DNA from: Pantoea brenneri
Lineage (GTDB): Bacteria; Pseudomonadota; Gammaproteobacteria; Enterobacterales; Enterobacteriaceae
Direction: 5' to 3'
Assembly (NCBI GenBank): GCA_002095305.1
Contig: MIEI01000017.1
Coordinates: 1 to 64,000, forward strand
DNA length: 64,000 bases
Part shown: positions 1-9,044 of the stretch, piece after piece
How positions within the stretch are numbered: position 1 is the stretch's first letter
Layout of the letters: the number at the start of each line of letters is the position of its first letter
Program-made: the position numbers and the translations under genes
Notes under the pieces: model-generated
What the model was told of the DNA's origin: nothing
Databases searched by the model: none
What the model saw: only the letters and a program-made list of their open reading frames with translations

Positions 1-150
1 ATTTCAGCAACTGCATCGAACTTGCTGATTTTATTTATCTTCTGGCAGGCTGGCTGCCGTTCGATGCGATGCATTCTACTGACCTGACGCAGTGAGTCAA
101 TAAAATTATCCTCACTGTGTGTCTGTTTGCTGCTTTTTAAATCGCATCGA

Positions 151-699
151 TCACGGTTCGAGCAGATCGCCGCGCGCCGCGCTTAAATACTGAAACATTG
201 ACCAGAAAGTCAGCACCGCAGCAATGTATAACGCCACCACGCCAATTCCGACTACCGTGCTGTCAGGACGCCACAGCAGGGCAAACAGCGACAGCATCTG
301 GGCGGTGGTTTTCACTTTGCCAATCCATGAAACCGACACGCTGCTGCGTTTACCGATCTCAGCCATCCACTCACGCAACGCAGAGATGATAATCTCACGG
401 GCAATCATGGTGGCGGCGGGCAGCGTAATCCACCAGGCATGGAAATATTCTGCCACCAGCACCAGCGCCATCGCGACCATCACTTTATCGGCCACCGGGT
501 CAAGAAATGCCCCGAAGCGGGTGGTCTGTTTCCAGCGGCGCGCCAGAAAGCCGTCAAACCAGTCGGTGACGGCAGCGAAAATGAAGATCAGTGCAGTAGC
601 CAGCGGTGCCCAGTGAAACGGCAGATAGAAAGCCAGCACGAAGAACGGGATGAGGACGACTCGGAACAGGGTGAGACACGTCGGGATGTTAAATTGCAT
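151..699 (-). CDS. pgsA: CDP-diacylglycerol--glycerol-3-phosphate 3-phosphatidyltransferase
   Basis: Inner-membrane enzyme that joins CDP-diacylglycerol and glycerol-3-phosphate to make phosphatidylglycerophosphate, the committed step to phosphatidylglycerol and cardiolipin. The 182-residue protein has the usual family length and several hydrophobic segments. The CDP-alcohol phosphotransferase signature (D-G-x2-A-R-x8-G-x3-D-x3-D) is visible from about residue 48, starting DGFLARR and ending FLDPVAD. It lies 68 bases downstream of uvrC on the same strand, as in E. coli, so it is probably the last gene of a uvrY-uvrC-pgsA unit. The 150 bases beyond its stop carry no gene I can recognise; in E. 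coli a tRNA cluster follows, and it is not seen within this window. Confidence 0.97.
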   Translation of the reverse strand: MQFNIPTCLTLFRVVLIPFFVLAFYLPFHWAPLATALIFIFAAVTDWFDGFLARRWKQTTRFGAFLDPVADKVMVAMALVLVAEYFHAWWITLPAATMIAREIIISALREWMAEIGKRSSVSVSWIGKVKTTAQMLSLFALLWRPDSTVVGIGVVALYIAAVLTFWSMFQYLSAARGDLLEP

Positions 700-767
700 A
701 TGCCGGTAACTGTCTGGAATGGGTAGAATTTAACGTATGTTCCTACATTGCCCCCCCCGTTTCAATG

Positions 768-2599
768 CTAGTGTTTCAACGAGTAGTATATTTTTTCTGC
801 CAGGGCGTGTGAGATACCCGGTACATTGGCGATCTCCTCCACTGATGCATTCATCAGCGGTTGCAGGCCCCCCATGTACTTAAGCAGTTGCTGACGCCGT
901 TTCGGCCCCACTCCTTCGATGCTTTCCAGTGCGCTGGTGTTCTTTACTTTAGCGCGTTTTTTACGGTGGCCCGAGATTGCATGATTGTGAGCATCGTCAC
1001 GAATATGCTGAATTACATGCAGCGCCGGGGCATCCGGCGGCAGAGAAACGCCCTCGCCTTCCGCTTCAAAGAACAGTGTTTCCAGTCCCGCTTTACGATC
1101 GCTGCCTTTGGCTACGCCCAGTAAAATCGGTCGGGATTTATCCCACGGCACATCCAGCTCGGCGAATACCTGTTTCGCCTGGGCAAGCTGTCCTTTGCCG
1201 CCATCGATCAGGATCACGTCCGGGATCTTGTCCTCTTCGATCGCTTTACCATAACGACGGCGCAGCACCTGGTTCATCGCGGCATAGTCATCGCCGGGCG
1301 TAATACCGCTGATGTTATAGCGGCGGTAGTCGGCACGCAGCGGACCGTTCTGATCGAACACCACGCAGGAGGCGATCGTCTGCTCACCCATGGTGTGGCT
1401 GATATCGAAACACTCCATGCGCGTGATCTTGTCGAGCTGAAGAAACTCCGCCAGAGCTGCCAGACGCTGATGAATCGTCGAGTGTTGCGATAACCGGGTG
1501 GTTAATGCGGTCGCGGCATTGGTTCGCGCCAGCTTCAGATAACGGGCGCGATCGCCGCGCGGTTTGCTCTGAATCGAGACCCGACGACCAGCCAGCTCGC
1601 TCAGCGAGTCGGCCAGCAATTCGCGTTCTGGCAAGGTAAAGTCGAGCAGGATGTCGCCCGGCAAGGTGCGCGCTTCACTGCCCTGCAGGTAGAACTGTCC
1701 GACAAAGGTTTGCACCACTTCGGCCAGATCGGTATCCGCCGGCACTTTCGGGAAGTAGCTGCGGCTGCCTAACACTTTACCCTGACGAATAAACAGCACG
1801 TGCAGACAGGCCATACCCGCCTCGTAAGCCACGCCCATCACATCCAGGTCATCGCCCTGATTGGAGACAAACTGTTTCTCAGTGACCCGCCGCACCGCCT
1901 GAATCTGATCGCGCAGGCGGGCCGCTTCTTCAAATCGAAGTCCGACGCTCGCCTCCTCCATCCGCTTCACCAGCAGATTGAGGACCTGATCATCTTTGCC
2001 CGCCAGGAACAGGCGCACATAATCGGTTTGCTGGGCGTACTCCTCTTCACTCACCAGTCCGGCCACGCACGGCCCCAGACAACGACCAATCTGGTATTGC
2101 AGACAGGGACGTGATCGGTTGCGGTAAACGCTGTTTTCGCACTGACGGATCGGGAAGACTTTTTGCAGCAGTCCGAGGGTTTCGCGTACCGCATAGCCGT
2201 TGGGGAACGGCCCAAAGTATTCCCCTTTCGCGTGTTTAGCACCACGGTGCATCGCCAGTCGCGGATGGGTGTCAGCGCTCAGGAAGATGTAGGGATAGGA
2301 TTTATCATCGCGCAGCAATACGTTGTAGCGCGGCTGATACAGCTTGATGTAGTTATGCTCAAGCAGCAGCGCTTCGGTTTCGGTGTGGGTTACGGTGACG
2401 TCGATGTGCTGGATATTGCTTACCAGCGCTTCGGTCTTGCGGCTGCCGACCTGAGTGCGAAAATAGCTGGTCAAACGCTTTTTCAGATCTTTGGCTTTGC
2501 AACATAGATGACGGTGCCTGAGGCGTCATACATGCGGTAGACGCCGGGCTTACTGGTCACCGTACTCAGAAAGGCTTTGGAATTAAAAACGTCACTCAC
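768..2599 (-). CDS. uvrC: Excinuclease ABC subunit UvrC (one-base frameshift near 2500)
   Basis: Makes both incisions around a lesion in nucleotide excision repair, after UvrA2B loading. The GIY-YIG domain is at the N-terminus, the UVR motif ([11 protein letters not shown]) lies mid-protein, an RNase H-like nuclease domain follows, and a helix-hairpin-helix pair closes the protein ([10 protein letters not shown] and NVPGISHAL). As read, the frame is broken near base 2500: the codons for the conserved IYVGKAK lack one G. Adding it joins the N-terminal part, which starts VSDVFNSK at a GTG at 2599, to the rest and gives 610 residues, the E. coli length. The GTG start overlaps the uvrY stop codon (GTGAGTGA), the translationally coupled arrangement expected here. 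Without correction the longest open frame starts at 2474 and lacks the catalytic GIY-YIG strands. Confidence 0.93.
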
Positions 2600-3251
2600 T
2601 ACTGATTAACGGCTCCGCATTATAGAGGCCATGTCGAATGGCCAGATGCGTTAACTCTACGTCACCGCTGATGTTCAGCTTACTGAACATACGATAACGG
2701 TAGCTGTTAACGGTTTTAGGACTGAGATTCAACTGCTCGGAAATTTCCGTCACCTTTTGTCCTTTGGTGATCATCAGCATAATCTGCAATTCCCTTTCCG
2801 ACAAACAGCTGAAAGGTGATTCGGCTTTCTGCGGCTCAATCTGGCTCAGCGCCATCTGCTGCGCAATGTCCGAGGCGATGTAGCGTTGTCCGGCGTTAAC
2901 CGAACGAATCGCGTTAATCACTTCCTGCGGCGCTGCCCCTTTACTGAGGTAGCCAGCGGCACCGGCCTGCATCACTTTGGCCGGTAATGGATTCTCGGTA
3001 TGGATTGTCAGCATGATGATTTTGATGTCGGGATTGTAGCGCACGATCTTGCGTGTCGCCTCAAGCCCGCCAATGCCTGGCATGTTCATATCCATCAAAA
3101 TCACATCGACCTGATTGGCACGACACCATTTGGCCGCGTCCTCACCACAGTTAACTTCTCCGACTACCACCAGACCTTTGACATCCTCCAGGATGCGGCG
3201 GATACCAGCACGGACCAGTTCATGGTCATCAACAAGAAGCACACTGATCAA
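2592..3251 (-). CDS. uvrY: Two-component response regulator UvrY (BarA partner)
   Basis: LuxR/FixJ-type response regulator. In E. coli the sensor kinase BarA phosphorylates it, and it activates the CsrB/CsrC small RNAs that titrate CsrA, controlling carbon flow, motility and biofilm. The 219-residue protein has a receiver domain with acidic pocket residues near position 8 (VDDH) and the phospho-acceptor aspartate at position 54 (ILMDMNMPG). A C-terminal HTH begins near residue 148 ([12 protein letters not shown], then [17 protein letters not shown]). It is first in the uvrY-uvrC-pgsA unit, and its stop codon overlaps the uvrC start. Family members outside E. coli are called GacA, VarA or SirA. 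Confidence 0.97.
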   Translation of the reverse strand: MISVLLVDDHELVRAGIRRILEDVKGLVVVGEVNCGEDAAKWCRANQVDVILMDMNMPGIGGLEATRKIVRYNPDIKIIMLTIHTENPLPAKVMQAGAAGYLSKGAAPQEVINAIRSVNAGQRYIASDIAQQMALSQIEPQKAESPFSCLSERELQIMLMITKGQKVTEISEQLNLSPKTVNSYRYRMFSKLNISGDVELTHLAIRHGLYNAEPLISSE

Positions 3252-3682
3252 CGGGAAGACTCCAGAGGCTAAAAAGAGGAAGCAATTAACGATTTCAGGC
3301 GGTAATCATACCCGTTTTTACCTCAAAAGCACATCAACAAAGTAAAACTGTAGCGGCGATACCTGATTGAAAACCGATGATCACGCTTATCTTAGCCGCG
3401 TTAAAACCGCCACCTGTCCCACCTGAAAAATAAAATTAAAAAAGTTATTTTTCATTTACTTAAACAGAATTCGATGCGGGATTTATGTGGGTGTGCAACA
3501 CCGTCAGGAACATCGTTAAGCGCTATGATAACTTTCCGCGATTGATTAGCCCTGCTGGATTGATAACCTTTTCGGCCAGAAGCGAACCGGCCCGATCAGC
3601 AACTTAATCGCCCTGTGGTATACTCACGCACTGCTGTACGGACGAGATTGCCGACACGTTGTTATTCACCAAGGAGAAAATC
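3252..3682. other. Intergenic region between uvrY and yecF
   Basis: Divergent promoter region with no coding sequence that I can support. For yecF, an extended -10 element (TGG then TATACT at 3619-3624) lies about 60 bases before the start codon. The half nearest uvrY is AT-rich. I see no hairpin or operator strong enough to name. Confidence 0.5.
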
Positions 3683-3907
3683 ATGAGCGATGAAGACTTT
3701 GCAACTTCGCAGGAAGCGCGCAAATTAGCGGATGAAATAGCGGGTCTGAAAATGATGATCACGCTGATTCTGAAAGGCATGGGTCAGGCGGATGCCGGAA
3801 AAGTCATTATCAATATGGAACGCTACGTGCAGACGCTGGGCGATAAGCCGCAGGCGGAAGTGTTCAGCAACACCATTAAGCAGATCAAAGCGGCCTACCG
3901 CCAGTAA
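3683..3907 (+). CDS. yecF: YecF/DUF2594 family small protein
   Basis: A 74-residue protein of unknown function, matching E. coli YecF in length and position (between uvrY and sdiA). It starts MSDEDFATSQEARKL, is rich in charged residues and looks soluble and helical, with a central stretch around GLKMMITLILKGMGQADAGK. The ATG at 3683 is chosen over an upstream ATG at 3659 because a strong ribosome-binding site (AAGGAG at 3671-3676) sits just before it, and because the resulting length equals the family length. A strong hairpin follows the stop. No enzymatic motif is visible. Confidence 0.9.
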   Translation: MSDEDFATSQEARKLADEIAGLKMMITLILKGMGQADAGKVIINMERYVQTLGDKPQAEVFSNTIKQIKAAYRQ

Positions 3908-3911
3908 ACGT

Positions 3912-3935
3912 TTTGCCCCCGGTTGCGGGGGCAAA
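3912..3935. terminator. Hairpin between yecF and the luxI-type gene
   Basis: A perfect 10-bp stem (TTTGCCCCCG paired with CGGGGGCAAA) with a GTTG loop lies between two convergent genes. The flanking T-runs are short on both sides, so it may serve as a bidirectional terminator. Confidence 0.7.
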
Positions 3936-3939
3936 TTAG

Positions 3940-4551
3940 TTAGCTGTGTGACTGCCAGTTAACTGACACACCCAGCGACGGCAGTACTTCTTCCGGACTG
4001 AAACGCCGGGTGCCGCGATACTTCTCCGCCAGCGCAGGCTGCACCACCGGAATGCGAATCGCGAACAGATTATCTTCCGACAGGATCAAGCCCGGCGTCA
4101 GCGGCTCATACACCACCCGATGCTGCTCAAACATCTTCTCCAGCATCGGTGTGGCTGAACTGATGATGTACTCCATGCCATTCAGCTCTGCCAGCTGCAC
4201 CGCGTGCCAGAGAATGTTCAGTGGCAACTCAGGATCCACCTCCAGCCGGGCCGAGAAGCGCGACATCTCCCACACCTTTTCATGGCTGAAGGGCAACACA
4301 ATGCCTTCACTCTGTTCCGGTTCGAACCACGGCATAAGCCGGGCGCAGCCGCTGATCCCTTCCCGCGCATTCCAGGCAATCAGCCAGGTCACGTCTGAGC
4401 GATCGAAGCGATCGTATTCCTGTCCCGGCGTGCTAAGACGTGGCGGAATAGACCAGCCTTCGCCGCGCGCAAATACGCTATACCGGTAGCTGCCAAGTTC
4501 GGCAAGCAAAGAGGATGGCATATCCTTTAATTGCGTTTGAACTATTTTCAT
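3940..4551 (-). CDS. LuxI-family N-acyl-homoserine-lactone synthase
   Basis: Makes an acyl-homoserine-lactone signal from S-adenosylmethionine and an acyl donor. All eight residues regarded as invariant in LuxI proteins can be placed: R23, F27, W33, D47, D50, R71, E95 and R98, in the segments YRYSVFARGEGW, EYDRFDRSD, GCARLMPW and VWEMSRF. At 203 residues it has the normal family length. The ATG at 4551 is preferred: an AGAGG sits six bases upstream of it but only three bases from the other ATG at 4554. The gene lies 122 bases downstream of sdiA on the same strand, with a symmetric operator-like element between them. In Pantoea and Erwinia, LuxI genes at this locus (named phzI or expI) have been proposed to be the ancestral partner of SdiA. 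The acyl chain it makes cannot be read from sequence. Confidence 0.93.
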   Translation of the reverse strand: MKIVQTQLKDMPSSLLAELGSYRYSVFARGEGWSIPPRLSTPGQEYDRFDRSDVTWLIAWNAREGISGCARLMPWFEPEQSEGIVLPFSHEKVWEMSRFSARLEVDPELPLNILWHAVQLAELNGMEYIISSATPMLEKMFEQHRVVYEPLTPGLILSEDNLFAIRIPVVQPALAEKYRGTRRFSPEEVLPSLGVSVNWQSHS

Positions 4552-4644
4552 CATGCGCCTCTGACATCCCCATGTTTGCAATGATTTCTTTGCGCCAGCC
4601 TGGCAAAGCCCCGGCGCAGGGTAGACAACTGACCTGGACGAGGG

Positions 4645-4664
4645 AACTACTAAAATTGGTAGTT
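4645..4664. promoter_or_regulatory. Candidate LuxR/SdiA operator (lux-box-like dyad)
   Basis: A 20-base inverted repeat, AACTACTA-AAAT-TGGTAGTT, with 7 of 8 arm positions paired. Its length fits LuxR-family operators. It lies between sdiA and the synthase gene, with its near edge 93 bases upstream of the preferred synthase start. It does not match the Vibrio fischeri consensus (ACCTG...CAGGT), so assignment to SdiA rests on position and symmetry. Confidence 0.55.
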
Positions 4665-4673
4665 GCTTTTCGT

Positions 4674-5396
4674 CTAAATCAGCCCGACTGCTGCTGCATA
4701 ACAGGCAATCTGGGTTTTATTGGAAACATTGAAACGCTTTTGCATATTTTTTTGGTGAAAGTTAACGGTATGTTCAGAGATGGATAAAATAAGTGAAATT
4801 TCCACCGCAGTTTTTCCCTCTGCAGTCCATTTCAAAATTTCCAGCTCGCGCTGACTAAACTCTTTTTTTAGTACCATCATTGCATCATCGCTAAAGCGTT
4901 CCAGCGTATCTAAGCTTAGCTCCGCTAAAAAGTGTAGTTTGACTTCCAGCTCAATGCGGCGCTGCTGAATAGGAAGCGGCTGTTGCGATGATATAGATAA
5001 TATACCAATGACGCGATTTGGTGCCATTGCAGAGCAAGAAAAACCGCTACGCAGGCCGTGCTCTGCCGCCTCCTGCCACAGGTTACCGGCCTCGGTAAAC
5101 AGTTCACGCGTCCAGACCATTCCCCGGCCGGGCCGCTGGCACTGTTCCAGCACCGGATCGACCGCGTAATAATTGTTCGCTTCATAATGCTTAACCCACT
5201 GCGTGGGATAACTGCTGTGTAAATGAATGCGCGGTCGGGTGAAAGGCACCGGATGCTGAATCAGGAAGGCAAAATAGTCGAAGCCTAATGATTCAGTAAA
5301 GCAGTGCAATAACGTCTTCAGCTCAGAAGAACAAGTTAATGCCCGAAATTTTTCTTCTGCGTCACCCCGCCAGGCGAAATAATCCCCGCTACTCAT
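4674..5396 (-). CDS. sdiA: SdiA-type LuxR-family quorum-sensing regulator
   Basis: Transcription factor with an N-terminal acyl-homoserine-lactone-binding domain and a C-terminal LuxR helix-turn-helix. It is 240 residues, the same as E. coli SdiA, and aligns without large gaps. Ligand-pocket residues fall at the same positions (W67, Y71, D80 in WVKHYEANNYYAVDPVL), as does the shared HPVPFTRP segment. The HTH (FSQRELEILKWTAEGKTAVEI, then SEHTVNFHQKNMQKR) is nearly identical to E. coli. In E. coli SdiA is a solo receptor that senses other species' signals; here a synthase gene follows directly, so it is probably a cognate receptor. Neighbours uvrY and yecF confirm the E. coli sdiA locus. Confidence 0.95.
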   Translation of the reverse strand: MSSGDYFAWRGDAEEKFRALTCSSELKTLLHCFTESLGFDYFAFLIQHPVPFTRPRIHLHSSYPTQWVKHYEANNYYAVDPVLEQCQRPGRGMVWTRELFTEAGNLWQEAAEHGLRSGFSCSAMAPNRVIGILSISSQQPLPIQQRRIELEVKLHFLAELSLDTLERFSDDAMMVLKKEFSQRELEILKWTAEGKTAVEISLILSISEHTVNFHQKNMQKRFNVSNKTQIACYAAAVGLI

Positions 5397-5942
5397 ATTG
5401 CCTCGGCATTATTTTTACGCATTTGCGCATTATTATTCATTTTGGTTATTCAGATAAAAAATAAATTATCAGGAGTAAATTAATTTATTGTACAAACCGG
5501 CATCGCCACAATAAAGATGGCATTTAATTCTCTGAACCTCAGGCTCCCCACAACCGCCTTTCAACGTCAATATGAGGCCGTCCGGTGTAACTTTCAATCA
5601 TCAGTGGAGAATAAGATTTTTCCGATGGAATTTCAATCATTATGTTTCATTCGATTTTTTCAGCAGCGTTGCAAAAGTCTCAGTCCAGATAAAAAGTTAT
5701 TTCCTGAGCGCCAGTAATTTATGGTTAAACAGCAGGTTAAATAGGTGCTGAATAAGCGAAGCGGTAAAGGTTGATGTTCAACATATTTTTCATCAGGAAA
5801 TAAGCATGCATTTCACTCTGGTAATCCTGAGACTACGCTTAATCTGCGGTCACCGTGACTAACCGCTTAAGATTCGGGACGAAAACAGCCGTCAGACGCG
5901 CGTTTCAACACGACATGGATTAACCCGCCACGGGAGCATACG
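5397..5942. other. Intergenic region upstream of sdiA
   Basis: About 550 bases of AT-rich DNA between divergent genes. A 66-codon open frame at 5517-5717 has no ribosome-binding site or recognisable features and I do not call it. No RNA gene, terminator or known operator was seen. It presumably holds the sdiA promoter and the promoter of the membrane-protein gene. Confidence 0.4.
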
Positions 5943-6617
5943 ATGCTAAATCAGTGGGCTTTACTCTTTCTGGTGTCCGGCGTTTGCACCGCGCTGATGA
6001 TTACCAAGGATATTTTCCTTTACCGTCAGCCGGGCAGACTGATGAACCTGATCTGGCCACTCACCGGGCTTTATCTGCCGTTTATCGGCTGGCTGGCCTG
6101 GTGGTATCTCGGCCGGATTCCCCGACATCAGTTAAAAGCAGCGTTACTGATTTCGCCCAAATCGTCCCGCTATCGTGGCTGGCAAGCGCTATTTATCGCC
6201 ACCGCCATCTCAGCCGCCGCCTGTATTTTAGCTGAGGCGCTAACCTTACCAATTATCACGCTGCTGAACTATCTGAAAATACCGCTGTTGATCTGGCAAC
6301 AGGCAGCAATTTCGCTGTTACTCTCTTTCCTGTTACTGCTGCTTTTTCAATTTTTCTCCCTGCCTCAACATGAAAAAAAATCATTCTGGCAGCGCTTGTC
6401 GCTGGCATTTAAACGCAGCGCCTTTCCGCTGCTGATCTGTCAGGCCGGCATTTTTTTCTTTATGGCGCTGGCCCTGAAATTTGTGCTGCATCAGCAGATC
6501 AATCCGTCGCGGACGCTCTTCTGGTTTATGCTGCAACTCGCGATGATGACTGGATTTGTTTTTTCGTGGCCAGCAAATCATTTCATAATCAAACGCGGTA
6601 TTAATCCTGTTTTATGA
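5943..6617 (+). CDS. DUF4396-like integral membrane protein
   Basis: A 224-residue protein that is almost entirely membrane-embedded, with about six hydrophobic segments. Its first third (MLNQWALLFLVSGVC, DIFLYRQPGRLMNLIWP, GLYLPFIGWLAWWYLGR) resembles the start of DUF4396 proteins, whose function is not known. The His/Cys motif I associate with that domain is not visible, so this is a divergent or partial member. The start has a modest GGGAG eight bases upstream. The next gene converges from the other strand one base beyond its stop. No function can be assigned. Confidence 0.6.
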   Translation: MLNQWALLFLVSGVCTALMITKDIFLYRQPGRLMNLIWPLTGLYLPFIGWLAWWYLGRIPRHQLKAALLISPKSSRYRGWQALFIATAISAAACILAEALTLPIITLLNYLKIPLLIWQQAAISLLLSFLLLLLFQFFSLPQHEKKSFWQRLSLAFKRSAFPLLICQAGIFFFMALALKFVLHQQINPSRTLFWFMLQLAMMTGFVFSWPANHFIIKRGINPVL

Positions 6618-6618
6618 T

Positions 6619-7314
6619 TTATCGACAATACCCCGCGCCGCGCATGCCCAGATGAAAATGGGTGGTATGGGCGGCGTTATAGTCGGGTCCCAGCGCATTG
6701 CCAAACACCTGGCAACCGCCACGCCACAGCGTATGCAGCATTGCGGCTTTGTCCGTAGGCTGCTGCCAGTGCTGGCTGACAGTAAGCCGCTGACCATTGG
6801 CCAGCTGAAAGCCGGTCACATCCCAGGCATCAGCCGTCGCATGTTCGCTCAATCGCCCTTCGGTCCGATGATAAATATTGCGACAGGCATAACTGCCGAC
6901 GTGGCTAATCCGCACCAGCGGGCTCTGCATCTGCTGCAGGGTTTGTTCACGGCTGCGTAAGGCGTACATGGTGCTGGCAACCGCCATTGGGCAGCTGGCA
7001 AGGAAACTGCTGCTCAGGCTGACCGGGCCAAATTTCTGGATACGCAACGGATCGGCAAGGGGACAGTTGCCCCGTAGCGGCGGTCTTTCGCTGAAGCTGA
7101 CCCAGCCCGCCTGCTGCGCGCGCCGCATCACCGCCAGACAGGCGGCAGGATCGCCGGCCAGCCGTTTCATTTTGAGTTGCGTCATCCAGCCCGGCGGGTC
7201 CGTCACCGACAGCGGAATAAAGGGATTAAATTGCGGCGGCAGATGCTGTTTTAGCCAGGGTAAACTGACCCATCCCAGCGCAATCAACAGCAAAAACAGA
7301 ATAAGCGTGCGCAT
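6619..7314 (-). CDS. Extensin-family (extensin-like C-terminal domain) protein
   Basis: A 231-residue predicted exported or membrane-anchored protein. An N-terminal hydrophobic segment (MRTLILFLLLIALGW) is followed by the extensin-like C-terminal domain, with spaced cysteines (CLAVM, GNCPLADPL, ASCPMA, SYACRNIYHR, GGCQVFG, GYCR) and the motif HATADAWDVTGF leading to THFHLG near the end. These His/Asp positions suggest a metal-dependent peptidase-like fold of the kind acting on cell-wall peptides, but the activity in this family is not established. The ATG at 7314 is preferred because a GAGAGGG sits just upstream and a signal anchor follows; an in-frame upstream start at 7392 would add 26 residues with no such support. 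Confidence 0.75.
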   Translation of the reverse strand: MRTLILFLLLIALGWVSLPWLKQHLPPQFNPFIPLSVTDPPGWMTQLKMKRLAGDPAACLAVMRRAQQAGWVSFSERPPLRGNCPLADPLRIQKFGPVSLSSSFLASCPMAVASTMYALRSREQTLQQMQSPLVRISHVGSYACRNIYHRTEGRLSEHATADAWDVTGFQLANGQRLTVSQHWQQPTDKAAMLHTLWRGGCQVFGNALGPDYNAAHTTHFHLGMRGAGYCR

Positions 7315-7600
7315 AGTCCCTCTCGCAGCATGATGAATAACCAACAGAAAGTGTAGAAGTACAATCCTCGTCACGCCCTGAACCTGACACAACGTGATGA
7401 AAAATTACCCAGCCTGCCGCAGGATTAACCCGCGTAACGCTTTGCTGCCACCTGATTGAGCGGCAATGGTCACAATTGATAAAAAACCGTTACCGGCTTT
7501 AGGGTGACTTCCACTATCTTATGCCGGCTTGCCTTCGGGCGACGCCATTCAGTAACAGCCAGCAGAGCTGACACAACATCAAGAAAGGAAAGACAATTCC

Positions 7601-8998
7601 ATGGTTGATCAATCTAAAGACGCGCCACTCGCGCAGGAAGGCCCGGATAAACTGCGGCGCAACCTGCATAATCGCCATATTCAACTTATCGCCATCGGTG
7701 GTGCTATCGGTACCGGCCTGTTCATGGGTTCCGGTAAAACCATTAGCCTGGCGGGACCCTCGATCATTTTTGTTTATATGATCATCGGCTTTATGCTGTT
7801 CTTCGTGATGCGGGCAATGGGCGAGCTGCTGCTGTCCAATCTTGAGTACAAATCATTCAGCGATTTTGCGGCTGACCTGCTCGGCCCCTGGGCGGGCTAT
7901 TTTACCGGCTGGACCTACTGGTTCTGTTGGGTGGTGACCGGCATTGCTGATGTGGTTGCTATCAGCGCGTACTTCCAGCTCTGGTTTCCCGGCTTCTCGA
8001 TCTGGATGAGCGCCCTGCTGTGCGTGGTGGTTTTCCTGACGCTCAACATTGCGACCGTCAAACTGTTTGGTGAGATGGAGTTCTGGTTCGCGATCATCAA
8101 AATCGTGGCGATTGTGGCGCTGATCATTACCGGCATTGTGCTGGTATCGATGCATTATCCCTCACCCGGCGGCGGCACCGCCTCGCTGAGTAATATCTGG
8201 GATCACGGTGGGCTGTTTCCAAAAGGGCTGAGCGGCTTCTTTGCCGGCTTCCAGATTGCGGTGTTTGCCTTTGTCGGCATTGAACTGGTCGGCACCGCCG
8301 CGGCAGAAACGCACGATCCACATAAAGTGCTGCCGCGCGCGATTAACGCCATTCCGCTGCGGGTTATTATGTTTTACGTGCTGGCGCTGATGGTGATCAT
8401 GGCGGTGACGCCCTGGACCCAGGTGATGGCCGACCGTAGCCCGTTCGTTGAAATGTTTGTGCTGATTGGCCTGCCCGCTGCGGCCAGTATCGTCAACTTC
8501 GTGGTCCTGACCTCGGCAGCCTCCTCCGCTAACAGCGGTATTTTCTCGACCAGCCGTATGCTGTATGGCCTGTCGCAGCAGGGCGTGGCCAGCCGTGCCT
8601 TTGGCCGCCTGTCAGCGCGCGCGGTCCCGACCACCGGCCTGCTTTTCTCCTGCCTGTGTCTGCTGGCTGGCGTAGCGTTGATTTATCTGATCCCGGACGT
8701 GATGACGGTATTCACCCTGGTGACCACCGTTTCCGCCATTCTGTTCATGTTCGTCTGGACCATCATCCTGTGCAGCTACCTGGCCTACCGTAAAAAGTAC
8801 CCGCAGCGTCATGCCCAGTCCGGCTTTAAAATGCCAATGGGCAAGTTCATGTGCTGGGTTTGCATGGCGTTCTTCGCTTTCGTGCTGGTGTTGTTGACCC
8901 TGCAGGAAGATACGCGCCAGGCCCTGATGGTGACACCGCTGTGGTTTGCGCTGCTGACGATGGGCTGGCTGGTGCGCCGCCGCCGTCAACCACGCTAA
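7601..8998 (+). CDS. cycA: D-serine/D-alanine/glycine:proton symporter CycA
   Basis: Inner-membrane amino-acid permease of the APC superfamily, taking up glycine, D-alanine, D-serine and the analogue D-cycloserine. At 465 residues it is close to E. coli CycA. The family start is clear (LRRNLHNRHIQLIAIGGAIGTGLFMGSG), including the helix-1 unwound segment GGAIGTGLF, followed by about twelve hydrophobic helices and a short basic tail. A ribosome-binding site (AAGGAAAG) precedes the start. A strong intrinsic terminator follows directly. In E. coli cycA lies elsewhere on the chromosome, so its place between sdiA and the rut genes is a lineage-specific arrangement. Confidence 0.93.
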   Translation: MVDQSKDAPLAQEGPDKLRRNLHNRHIQLIAIGGAIGTGLFMGSGKTISLAGPSIIFVYMIIGFMLFFVMRAMGELLLSNLEYKSFSDFAADLLGPWAGYFTGWTYWFCWVVTGIADVVAISAYFQLWFPGFSIWMSALLCVVVFLTLNIATVKLFGEMEFWFAIIKIVAIVALIITGIVLVSMHYPSPGGGTASLSNIWDHGGLFPKGLSGFFAGFQIAVFAFVGIELVGTAAAETHDPHKVLPRAINAIPLRVIMFYVLALMVIMAVTPWTQVMADRSPFVEMFVLIGLPAAASIVNFVVLTSAASSANSGIFSTSRMLYGLSQQGVASRAFGRLSARAVPTTGLLFSCLCLLAGVALIYLIPDVMTVFTLVTTVSAILFMFVWTIILCSYLAYRKKYPQRHAQSGFKMPMGKFMCWVCMAFFAFVLVLLTLQEDTRQALMVTPLWFALLTMGWLVRRRRQPR

Positions 8999-9013
8999 CC
9001 GCCTGCTGGCAAT

Positions 9014-9044
9014 AAAAAACCCGGTCACTGACCGGGCTTTTTTA
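9014..9044 (+). terminator. Intrinsic terminator of cycA
   Basis: The stem CCCGGT / ACCGGG with loop CACTG is followed by CTTTTTTT; an A-run precedes it, so it may also act for the gene converging from the right, whose stop codon lies in the T-run. Confidence 0.9.

Noticed and set aside
1-150. tRNA cluster downstream of pgsA, as in E. coli
   Set aside because: No cloverleaf or tRNA-like sequence is seen in these 150 bases; any such cluster would be outside the window.
751-758. Run of eight C's between uvrC and pgsA
   Set aside because: Lies in a short spacer; too little to argue for phase variation, and run length may be miscounted given the error pattern in this assembly.
5517-5717. 66-codon plus-strand frame upstream of the DUF4396-like gene
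   Set aside because: No ribosome-binding site and no recognisable sequence features in AT-rich intergenic DNA.
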